DNA of 37,613 nt from Chitinophagaceae bacterium UBA7600 (GTDB lineage Bacteria > Bacteroidota > Bacteroidia > Chitinophagales > Chitinophagaceae). Position 1 is the stretch's first letter. Each line of letters starts with the position of its first letter. This document shows positions 21,784 to 29,100 of this stretch, piece by piece. The DNA lies in the NCBI GenBank assembly GCA_002478885.1, contig DLKC01000104.1, forward strand, positions 1 to 37,613, read 5' to 3'. A program made the translations under genes and the position numbers. The notes below the pieces were generated by a model. The model did not search any database. It was not told the origin of the DNA and saw nothing but the letters and a program-made list of their open reading frames with translations.

Positions 21784-22737
21784 TTAAACAACCAGTTTAT
21801 AACAGCTGCGTTTTAACTTCCCTTCAAAATCAAACGGCGTGGTTGCCTTGTTGATGTCTTTGACGGAAGCGGCGTTGATGTTTGCGGCATCGAGCACAAA
21901 CTTTGTATAATTGGTGCTGAAATATATGAGCCCGTCTTTTGCTGTTGCTTTAATCACGTCGTTCAGCAGTTCTGCATGGTCGCGTTGTATGTCGAGGAAG
22001 TCTTTCATGCGTTTGCTGTTACTGAATGTTGGCGGGTCCATGATCACCAGGTCGAAACTCCCGGGTTTCAGCGTTTTCAGGTATTGCTTTACATCGGCAT
22101 GATCGAAAATATAATTACCGGGGTCTTTGAGGTGGTTGATCGCGAAATTATCTGCTGCCCATTGCAGGTAAGTTTTGGATAAGTCAACGGAAGTAACACT
22201 TGCAGCGCCACCTGCCGCTGCATAAACAGAGAACGAACCTGTATAGCAAAACAGGTTTAATACCCGTTTATCTTTTGATTCTTCGCGCACCATTTGCCTG
22301 GTTAAACGGTGATCGAGGAACAAACCGGTATCGAGATAGTCGGTAAGGTTTACCAGGAATTGTAAACCGTTTTCTTCCACGGTAAAAAACTCTTTTTCCT
22401 CGTTTAGTTTTTCATACTGGTCTTCTGCGCGGTGACTCATTCTTTTTCGCTGGCGCACATATACTTTATCAGCAGGCACTTCCAGCAACGTACTGATCAA
22501 TACAATGCACCGGCTGAGCCATTGCTCATGTTCTTCATCGGTCATGCCATGCCTGCGCAGGTATTCTGCGAGATATACTTTGTCGCCATACAATTCTATA
22601 CAGAAAGGGAATTCGGGCAGGTCATGATCATACACTCGATAACAGGAAACAGCTTGCCGCCTTGCCAGTTTGCTTTTGTGCTTATACACTTTTAGCAAAC
22701 GGTTTTCAAACATCTGCAGTTTGGCTTCTTCCTGCAT
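21784..22737 (-). CDS. rlmK: RlmK-like 23S rRNA guanine-N7 methyltransferase
   Basis: The product is 317 aa and matches the C-terminal half of E. coli RlmKL (YcbY) along its length: MFENRLLK and YRVYDHDLPEFPFCIELY near the start, NLTDYLDTGLFLDHRLTRQM at 130-149, the SAM-binding LNLFCYTGSFSVYAAAGGA at 160-178, and catalytic-loop DPPTFSNSKRM at 234-244. In E. coli this half makes m7G2069 in 23S rRNA and is fused to RlmL. Here it is stand-alone, so the RlmL-like activity must be elsewhere or missing. The start codon overlaps the stop of the upstream gene (TGATG), so the pair is translationally coupled. Confidence 0.85.
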   Translation of the reverse strand: MQEEAKLQMFENRLLKVYKHKSKLARRQAVSCYRVYDHDLPEFPFCIELYGDKVYLAEYLRRHGMTDEEHEQWLSRCIVLISTLLEVPADKVYVRQRKRMSHRAEDQYEKLNEEKEFFTVEENGLQFLVNLTDYLDTGLFLDHRLTRQMVREESKDKRVLNLFCYTGSFSVYAAAGGAASVTSVDLSKTYLQWAADNFAINHLKDPGNYIFDHADVKQYLKTLKPGSFDLVIMDPPTFSNSKRMKDFLDIQRDHAELLNDVIKATAKDGLIYFSTNYTKFVLDAANINAASVKDINKATTPFDFEGKLKRSCYKLVV

Positions 22738-23129
22738 CAGAGATAATTTTTAACCAGCAGAAAAACAAAGATGATTACGCCCACGGTAGTGACCAGCCAG
22801 GAAAGAAAATATTTTCTCCTGTACGACTGGGGAACATTATTGCTGGTCATGTTCTTGTGGATAAGATAGTAGGCAAAAATTCTTTGGAAGATAATTGCAA
22901 CGAAGAAGGTAATGCTGATTGTTTTGTAAGACTGCGGGTAACTGCTGATCATGAAATAAAAAACGATGACCATGATAACGGTTGTCACCAGCGTTATTTG
23001 CGAAAGCCTGATCACGTTGCCTGACAACACTTTTATTTTCATCTCATCCGGCAATTGTTTAAATGCAGCCATGAGGATAAATCTTGAAATAAACACCGAG
23101 GCAAGGAGTATGAGGAATGAGTAATCCAT
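22737..23129 (-). CDS. hypothetical four-TM membrane protein
   Basis: The product is 130 aa from ATG at 23127-23129 (MDYSFLILLASVFISRFILM). A longer in-frame start at 23210 adds 27 residues without membrane character and is less likely. Four hydrophobic helices alternate with short basic loops: about residues 4-21, 41-61, 68-86 and 105-127. No family is recognised. The stop TGA overlaps the ATG of the rlmK-like gene, indicating an operon. Confidence 0.7.
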   Translation of the reverse strand: MDYSFLILLASVFISRFILMAAFKQLPDEMKIKVLSGNVIRLSQITLVTTVIMVIVFYFMISSYPQSYKTISITFFVAIIFQRIFAYYLIHKNMTSNNVPQSYRRKYFLSWLVTTVGVIIFVFLLVKNYL

Positions 23130-23249
23130 GCTGTTTTTCTTTAGCGCAAATAAAGACAATAATTGAGTGTGAAAGCAAAACGATTTTTTATGATCACTTA
23201 AAACAACCAACGGTGTAAAACAGCATACCCGACGCCGTTTTATTTTTGG

Positions 23250-24053
23250 TTACCCCTTTACCCAGGCGATTATCCGCAACGGGCCGCCGGTTCCGTTTTT
23301 TATCTTCATCGGTAAGGCAACAATGTAGGCTTTGGTCGCCGGCAGCAGGTTTATATTGGCAATATTCTCAAAACCACAAATACCTGCGCCTAACAATATT
23401 TGGTGCGTTTTAAAGTCTTTACTCTGGCCGTAATCAATACTGGGCGTATCGATACCGACGGCCTTTACCTTGTGCTGCACCAGCCACGTCGCTGCTGTAG
23501 GGTCAATACCCGGAAAATGTAATTTGGGAATGGCAGATGCGCCTTTTTCTGCCGTGCCGAAATACTTTGCCGCATCGGGATAGAATTGCCCGTAACCTGT
23601 TTTGAACAATACAATGCTGTTTTCTTTGATGGCGCCATATTTTTTCTCCCAGTTTGCTATATCGCCGGTGCTGACCAGGTAGTCCCTGTTTGCCAGTGCA
23701 TTTGCGGATACATCTATCACTACCGCGTCACCGGTAAGGCGGTCTACATCCACTTTGTCTACCGTTAGGCCATGTTGTGCAAAATGAATAGGCGCATCCA
23801 GGTGGGTGCCGCCGTGCTCCGGTGCACTGAATGCATTGGTGGAATAATAAAAGCCACCGGGAGTAATACCTTCAGCAGTGGTGTCTAATTTAAAGTTGGT
23901 GGGATTGTTTGGCCAGTATAAGGTTTGGGCAGAAAGATCGTAGCTAAGGTCGATCCATTTGCCGGAGGAGATCGTATCGTCCAGGTCTTTCGCCGGGCTG
24001 CAGGATTGAAAGGTTACTACTACTGCGAGCACGGGAAGGTATAGTTTGCACAT
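23250..24053 (-). CDS. cyclase-family (kynurenine-formamidase-like) lipoprotein
   Basis: The product is 267 aa from ATG 24053. The longer frame to 24212 only adds translated intergenic DNA. MCKLYLPVLAVVVTFQSCSP is a probable lipoprotein signal (Cys18), so the enzyme is likely outside the cytoplasm. The metal-binding signature of PF04199 is intact: EHGGTHLDAPIHFA with His80, His84, Asp86 and His90. Also typical are IDLSYDL near residue 34, GDAVVIDVS at about 108, and AVGIDTPSIDYG. Family members are Zn/Mn hydrolases such as N-formylkynurenine formamidase. No kynurenine-pathway neighbours are present, so the substrate is open. Confidence 0.85.
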   Translation of the reverse strand: MCKLYLPVLAVVVTFQSCSPAKDLDDTISSGKWIDLSYDLSAQTLYWPNNPTNFKLDTTAEGITPGGFYYSTNAFSAPEHGGTHLDAPIHFAQHGLTVDKVDVDRLTGDAVVIDVSANALANRDYLVSTGDIANWEKKYGAIKENSIVLFKTGYGQFYPDAAKYFGTAEKGASAIPKLHFPGIDPTAATWLVQHKVKAVGIDTPSIDYGQSKDFKTHQILLGAGICGFENIANINLLPATKAYIVALPMKIKNGTGGPLRIIAWVKG

Positions 24054-24133
24054 AACTGTTTTTGGGAGTAAGATAAATTTTATCGGGGAAATAAAATCAC
24101 GGCTTTCCACAATTTGCTCCATTGATTGCAGCA

Positions 24134-24153
24134 GTACAAGGGTGCGACGCAAC
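24134..24153. repeat. single copy of the GTTGYGTCR repeat family (reverse orientation)
   Basis: GTACAAGGGTGCGACGCAAC differs by one base from the 8571, 25661 and 32865 copies. No inverted partner is nearby. Confidence 0.65.
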
Positions 24154-24186
24154 GAAAGCAGGTGGATGCACCTGGGCCGGGTACAT

Positions 24187-24219
24187 AAAAAAACTCCGCT
24201 GCAATGCTGCAACGGAGTT
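24187..24219 (-). terminator. terminator of the aminotransferase gene
   Basis: On the minus strand AACTCCG and CGGAGTT (24213-24219 and 24192-24198) form the stem, with a GCAG/CTGC-rich interior, followed by T's at 24187-24191. It lies 45 bp after the aminotransferase stop codon. Confidence 0.85.
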
Positions 24220-24263
24220 GGTATCGTTTAAGAGGCATCCTGCGCTTTGTCGGGCAACAGGCT

Positions 24264-25454
24264 TTACTTTAATCTGGCAAGTGCATCTTTAATGCGTGCC
24301 CATGCTCTTTCAATATTGTTCATGCTGTTGGCGAAAGAGAAACGAACGCATTTGGGTTCGCCGAACGCATCGCCCATCACACTGCTTACATGCGCGGTAT
24401 TCAGGAGGTACATGCTGAAATCGGCAGAATTGGTGATTACGTTTTCGCCATCGCTTTTACCGTAATAACTGCTTACATCGGGGAAGATATAAAAAGCGCC
24501 ATCTGGTTCAGAACATTGAATGCCGGGAACTTCTTTGATCAGTTCCAGCACCCTTGCACGGCGGCGGGTAAACTCTTCCGTCATTTCCAGCGAAGGGCGA
24601 AGGTCTTCTGTGAGTGCTGCCACTGCTGCTTTCTGCGTGATGGAGCAGGTACCGCTGGTAAACTGGCCCTGTAATTTTTCCATGGCTTTGGCAATAGTGT
24701 TATTGGATGCGGTGTAGCCAAGGCGCCAGCCGGTCATAGCAAACCCTTTGCTTAAACCATTGATCAGTACAACGCGGTCTTTCAGGTCGTCGAACTGTGC
24801 AATGCTTTCATGCTTGCCTACGAAATTGATGTATTCATAAATCTCATCGCTGATGATATAGATCTGTGGATGTTTCCTGAACACTTCTGCGAGTGCAACC
24901 AGCTCATCTTTGCTGTAGACAGCGCCGGAAGGGTTGCAGGGAGAGGAGAACATAAACACTTTTGTGTTCGGCGTAATGGCTGCTTCCAGTTGTGCGGCTG
25001 TTATCTTAAAACCGCTTTCCAGCGAAGTGTGGGCTTCCACAACGGTGGCTCTTGCAATCTTTACCAGTTCTGAGTAAGTAACCCAGTAAGGGGTTGGAAT
25101 GATCACTTCATCGCCTTCTTCCGCCAGTGCAAGAATAGCGTTGGCAAGGCTTTGTTTTGCGCCGGTGCTGGTAACAATATTTTCAGGTTTGTAATCGAGG
25201 TTGTTGTCGCGCTTTAATTTAGTGCAAACTGCTTCACGAAGGTCCAGGAAACCGGGTACGGGCGTATAGTGGCTCCAGTTATCGTTGATGGCTTTAATGG
25301 CCGCATCTTTAATGTGCTGCGGGGTATCAAAGTCAGGTTCACCAAGGCTCAGGTCAATCACATCAACGCCTTTGGCGCGCAGTTCACGGCCGAGTTTGGC
25401 CATCTTTAGAGTTTCGGGCTCGGCAAATCGGTCGAGCAAAGAAGATAATTTCAT
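24264..25454 (-). CDS. aspartate aminotransferase (class I, AAT-Ib type)
   Basis: The product is 396 aa, the family length. It is a fold-type I PLP enzyme: VIDLSLGEPDFDTPQHIKDA at 32-51, TSTGAKQSLANAI at 95-107, Asn174 in SPCNPSGAVY, Asp203 and Tyr206 in ISDEIYEY, and the Schiff-base Lys236 in INGLSKGFAMTGWRLGY. A C-terminal Arg (CVRFSFANS) binds the substrate carboxylate. It interconverts aspartate/2-oxoglutarate and oxaloacetate/glutamate in the cytoplasm; related enzymes also use prephenate. It is monocistronic with a clear terminator. Confidence 0.93.
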   Translation of the reverse strand: MKLSSLLDRFAEPETLKMAKLGRELRAKGVDVIDLSLGEPDFDTPQHIKDAAIKAINDNWSHYTPVPGFLDLREAVCTKLKRDNNLDYKPENIVTSTGAKQSLANAILALAEEGDEVIIPTPYWVTYSELVKIARATVVEAHTSLESGFKITAAQLEAAITPNTKVFMFSSPCNPSGAVYSKDELVALAEVFRKHPQIYIISDEIYEYINFVGKHESIAQFDDLKDRVVLINGLSKGFAMTGWRLGYTASNNTIAKAMEKLQGQFTSGTCSITQKAAVAALTEDLRPSLEMTEEFTRRRARVLELIKEVPGIQCSEPDGAFYIFPDVSSYYGKSDGENVITNSADFSMYLLNTAHVSSVMGDAFGEPKCVRFSFANSMNNIERAWARIKDALARLK

Positions 25455-25556
25455 TTGTTGTTGCTTGCTTTTTTGTGGCGCAAAGGTAAGGGAATGAGAA
25501 AAACGAAAAGAAGGGGAATTTTAGGGTCCCGGCTGCGGTATTTCATGGCACCGGCT

Positions 25557-25680
25557 GTTGCGTCGCACACTTGTACGGTAACAAATAAGGCGGAAAGAAC
25601 GGGAGCCGGAAGACGGAAAGCCAGGAGGCAATTTGTTGTTTGCTGATTTCCGATGTAATTGCACAAGTGTGCGACGCAAC
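25557..25680. mobile_element. MITE-like element with 20-bp terminal inverted repeats
   Basis: The left end is GTTGCGTCGCACACTTGTAC (25557-25576) and the right end GCACAAGTGTGCGACGCAAC (25661-25680). The two are reverse complements with one mismatch. The 84-bp interior has no coding capacity. It lies between the aminotransferase start and the DinB terminator. The same ends bound another element at 32713-32883 with an unrelated interior. Confidence 0.7.
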
Positions 25681-25728
25681 AGGTGCTGCACAAAGCAAAA
25701 ACTGCCGGGTACACAAAAGTCTTCCAAT

Positions 25729-25757
25729 AAAAAAAGCACCGCATTGCTGCAGTGCTT
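25729..25757 (-). terminator. terminator of the DinB gene
   Basis: On the minus strand AAGCACTGC pairs with GCGGTGCTT (one G-T type mismatch) around an AGCAAT loop (25734-25757), followed by seven T's (25729-25735). It lies 18 bp after the stop codon. Confidence 0.85.
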
Positions 25758-25774
25758 CCGTATAAAATTGGTGA

Positions 25775-26389
25775 TTAATTTTTGGGGAAGTTGGGATCGG
25801 CCTTTACTTCTTCCATCTGTTGCATATGTCGGTTGCTGTGCGCGGCGATGAACAGGATCATCTGGTAGCTGTCGAACGAACCAACGGGAAGCGCACCAAC
25901 ATGGTTGCGGAGGTCAACGTCGGTGGTCTTTACATAACTGATCAGTTTGGAACGGTCTTTTATAAAAGACATCATGGCTTCTTCCATGGATTTGTACGGT
26001 GTGTTTTGCGGTTCAAGCTGGGTAGCTGTTTTCACTTTATGGCTACGGTCTTCAATCATGTTTACGACCTGCTCGTCGGTAGCTTTTACTTCACTGCGTT
26101 TTTCGGGATTGGCGGGAGCCTGTATGGTGCCGTTGGTCATTTGCCAAAGGCCTGCCTCGGTTACGGCAATATGTTTTATACAGTCGGCAACACTCCATTT
26201 ATCGGGTGCCGGTTTAAAATTCAGCTGGGCCTCACTAAGGCCGGCGGCAGCATTGATTACGCCCGCTTCGGTTTGCAGCAAGAGGTCAGTGGCGTATTTG
26301 CGTTCACTGTCAGTAAGCGTAGCGACCGGTGTTTTTGTGGTAAAACTTAACAGTAGTAATACTGTTGTGAAGAGCGATAGTTTTTTCAT
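25775..26389 (-). CDS. secreted DinB-family protein
   Basis: The product is 204 aa. Residues 1 to about 20 (MKKLSLFTTVLLLLSFTTKT) are a signal peptide, unusual for this family. The rest is the four-helix DinB/YfiT bundle. The expected metal-binding His triad is His73 (CIKHIAVTEAG), His184 and His188 (AAHSNRHMQQM), with LSEAQLNFKPAPDKWSVADC preceding. DinB-like proteins include thiol S-transferases using bacillithiol or mycothiol, and many unknowns. An extracytoplasmic location makes a thiol-transferase role uncertain. It is monocistronic. Confidence 0.88.
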   Translation of the reverse strand: MKKLSLFTTVLLLLSFTTKTPVATLTDSERKYATDLLLQTEAGVINAAAGLSEAQLNFKPAPDKWSVADCIKHIAVTEAGLWQMTNGTIQAPANPEKRSEVKATDEQVVNMIEDRSHKVKTATQLEPQNTPYKSMEEAMMSFIKDRSKLISYVKTTDVDLRNHVGALPVGSFDSYQMILFIAAHSNRHMQQMEEVKADPNFPKN

Positions 26390-26521
26390 AATTGTTTTGT
26401 TTTAGTGTTTAACGATGGTAAGACGATCAGATCAGTGTGAAGCGGACAATGAATCCGGGAAATATTCCGCTTTATTGATTTTGAACAGCAAAAATAAGGC
26501 TCCATGCTCACAATGGCTTAG

Positions 26522-27187
26522 CTAAACCGCACTTATTGCTTGTTTTTGTTGCCTTTTGGTAATGGCCTGAAAACCCCTGCGGATTTTTATTGCCTGCAGA
26601 ACCACTTCTGTTACCATAAGCGGAAAAGCCCAGCATGCCCATGCCACAATATCACCTGTAGCATTGGGATCGGTATGGAAATCCTCTGTAAGCACTTTAA
26701 AAAATAGCCGGAAGCTGGCAAAGGCGGTTGTCACTACATAGCTTCTAACCATCCATTCACGGTGTTGCACAAAGTTTTTATGGCGCACTGACCAGTAAGC
26801 CATACCTGCAGTCAGAAACCATGCAAGGGCAAGGCCCATAAGGCCAATGCCGAATGTGGGGGCATGATCAACGGCGAGAATTTTTGCTACAGCCAAATAC
26901 AACGAAGCGGAGCCTGCGAGTAAAATAGCGCAGAGGTAAATCTTGCCGATAGTATGATGTGTTTTTACATATTTTTTTCTGATGGAAGGAAAAAACTGAA
27001 ATGGCCCGAGTAATAATGCAATCATTCCAAAAACAATATGCATTAACAGGAAGGGAGCAAATGGCCAGGCGCCCCCGTAATGGTCTTGATCATAATTGAA
27101 ATAATTCAATGCGCTGTCGTTAATAAAGTAGAGTGAAACGGCAATAACAATAGCCCATCCAAGAAGGCCGGTTATTTTGTTGGTCAT
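26522..27187 (-). CDS. DUF2306 domain-containing membrane protein
   Basis: The product is 221 aa with about six membrane segments. It has the hallmark sequences of DUF2306: MHIVFGMIALLLGPFQFFP near 49-67 with a membrane His, HHTIGKIYLCAILLAGSASL near 77-96, and the late NFVQHREWMVRSYVVTTAFA. The spaced membrane-embedded His residues resemble haem-binding membrane proteins, but no function is established. It has a basic tail (IKIRRGFQAITKRQQKQ). The gene stands alone. Confidence 0.85.
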   Translation of the reverse strand: MTNKITGLLGWAIVIAVSLYFINDSALNYFNYDQDHYGGAWPFAPFLLMHIVFGMIALLLGPFQFFPSIRKKYVKTHHTIGKIYLCAILLAGSASLYLAVAKILAVDHAPTFGIGLMGLALAWFLTAGMAYWSVRHKNFVQHREWMVRSYVVTTAFASFRLFFKVLTEDFHTDPNATGDIVAWACWAFPLMVTEVVLQAIKIRRGFQAITKRQQKQAISAV

Positions 27188-27484
27188 AAGGTAATTTTAG
27201 AATGTACGAATTATATGTGCAAACAAAAAAATGGAAACAGGCAAATTCTCATTGTTGGTCTTGACGAATTTAACAACAAATCACTGCGGAATTATTAAAA
27301 TGAAATTATTTTTTGGCACCTGCGACCAGGCTGAGCCGCATATTTTCAAATGACGTTAAACAATGCAGGCCCATGGATTAACAAGTAAAGCCTGTAGTAA
27401 TTTGTATTTTATGCCGATTGGTTACGCATCATAATTCGTAGTTTTAGCCTGCTGTTATTTTTACAAAGATTTAAAACAATCACC

Positions 27485-29026
27485 ATGACTTGCCGCAGGC
27501 TTTCCTTTTTTGTATTAGTGCTGTTATATGCTTTCCCGTTCGATAGCCACGCACAATCGCTGAAACGCAGTACACCCGGAAAAGAAGGGGTTGCTGCTGC
27601 GGGCATTTTACAATTTATTGATGCAGCCGAACACAGTAAAAATGAATTACACAGCTTTATTTTAATGCGCCACGGTAATATTGTGGCGGAAGGATGGTGG
27701 AACCCTTATGCGCCCGGTCTTAAGCATACCATGTATTCCTGCAGTAAGAGTTTTACCGCCACTGCCATTGGCTTTGCGGTACAGGAAAAACTCGTAAAGC
27801 TTGATGATAAAGTGGTTTCTTTTTTTCCCGGTGACTTACCCGCGGCAGTGAGCGATAACCTTGCAAAACTTACGGTTAAAGATGTGCTCATCATGAGCGA
27901 CGGGCAGGACCCTGACCCGAGTTTTACCGTGGCATCAAGAGATACCAACTGGGTCAGGGGGTTCTTTAATACACCGATTATTAACGAACCCGGTACGAAA
28001 TTTTTATACAACTCCCTCGGCACTTATATGCTTTCGGCGATCGTTCAGAAAGTAACAGGGCAAACCACTTTATCGTACCTGCGGCCACGTTTGTTTGAGC
28101 CGTTGGGTATAAGCGGTATCGACTGGGAAGAAGATACAAGAGGAATTAATACCGGTGGCTGGGGACTTAGATTGAAAACGGAAGACATGGCAAAATTTGC
28201 ACAGTTGTTTTTGCAAAAAGGAAAATGGCAAGGCAAGCAGGTTTTACCTGCAGGCTGGGCCGAAGAGGCCAGCAGCATGAAGATCATGCAGGACCCCAAT
28301 GCGCCGCAGTCAAAGAAGGATTCCAGTGATTGGCTGCAGGGTTATTGTTACCAGATGTGGCGTTGCAGGAATAATGCATTTCGGGGCGACGGCGCGTTCG
28401 GTCAATACATGATCGTGATGCCCGATAAAGATGCCGTGATGGCGATCACCTGCGAAACTGCCGATATGCAAAATGAAATAAACCTCGTATGGCAATACAT
28501 CCTTCCCGCATTAAAAGACAGCGGGGTTCCCAAAGACAAAGCGAATGAAAAGCAGTTAAAGAAGAAGCTGAAGTCACTCGCATTACCAACACCTGCAAAC
28601 AACAGTTCGCCGATCGAAGCGGCGATTGATACAAAAACATTTGTCGCGGCAGCAAATGATAAACAGATCCGGGGCCTGGCTTTTGATTTTGATAAAGGGG
28701 TGTGTCATTTTACTTTAAAGACAGATACCGCCACATTCAATATTGATTTTACCGCGGGTAGCTGGGCAGATGGTACAACAAATAAGCCGGCCCCTTCTTT
28801 AACGGCAGCTGCAAAAGAGCAAACAGCGTTCCTCTATCCTGCAAAAATTGCCGGTGCTTATACCTGGAAAGATGACCATACGCTGGAACTTACGTTGCGG
28901 TATATTGAAAGCCCCCATTCACAAATCATTACCTGCTCTTTTAACGGGAACGATGTTACAGTAGATATGTCGAACAGCCTTGACTTTGGAAGCAAAAAGA
29001 CTACCATAAAAGCTACCGGCAACTAA
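27485..29026 (+). CDS. secreted serine hydrolase, beta-lactamase/class C PBP family
   Basis: The product is 513 aa. Residues 1-23 (MTCRRLSFFVLVLLYAFPFD SHA) are a signal peptide. The PF00144 domain shows the S-x-x-K nucleophile motif Ser85-Cys-Ser-Lys88 (MYSCSKSFTATAIG). Tyr175 in FLYNSLGTYMLSAIVQKVTG takes the place of the Y-x-N motif, and RGDGAFGQYMIVMP is the KTG-equivalent. Residues from about 380 form a beta-rich C-terminal domain as in many Bacteroidota members. It acts on D-amino acid peptides or esters in the periplasm; the substrate is unknown. It is monocistronic with a strong terminator. Confidence 0.9.
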   Translation: MTCRRLSFFVLVLLYAFPFDSHAQSLKRSTPGKEGVAAAGILQFIDAAEHSKNELHSFILMRHGNIVAEGWWNPYAPGLKHTMYSCSKSFTATAIGFAVQEKLVKLDDKVVSFFPGDLPAAVSDNLAKLTVKDVLIMSDGQDPDPSFTVASRDTNWVRGFFNTPIINEPGTKFLYNSLGTYMLSAIVQKVTGQTTLSYLRPRLFEPLGISGIDWEEDTRGINTGGWGLRLKTEDMAKFAQLFLQKGKWQGKQVLPAGWAEEASSMKIMQDPNAPQSKKDSSDWLQGYCYQMWRCRNNAFRGDGAFGQYMIVMPDKDAVMAITCETADMQNEINLVWQYILPALKDSGVPKDKANEKQLKKKLKSLALPTPANNSSPIEAAIDTKTFVAAANDKQIRGLAFDFDKGVCHFTLKTDTATFNIDFTAGSWADGTTNKPAPSLTAAAKEQTAFLYPAKIAGAYTWKDDHTLELTLRYIESPHSQIITCSFNGNDVTVDMSNSLDFGSKKTTIKATGN

Positions 29027-29048
29027 CAACTTTTGTAAACATATGATA

Positions 29049-29080
29049 TAAAAAAAGAAAGCCGGTTGGCTTTCTTTTTT
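29049..29080. terminator. bidirectional terminator between convergent genes
   Basis: AAAGAAAGCC (29054-29063), loop GGTT, GGCTTTCTTT (29068-29077), with an A-run before and T-run after. It can stop both the serine hydrolase (+) and the papain-like gene (-), whose stop codons face it. Confidence 0.9.
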
Positions 29081-29100
29081 TATAAACTTATTTGGACGGG

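Noticed and set aside
24054..24212. N-terminal extension of the cyclase-family protein
   Set aside because: The extra 53 residues translate intergenic DNA including a dispersed repeat. The lipoprotein signal begins at the Met encoded at 24053.
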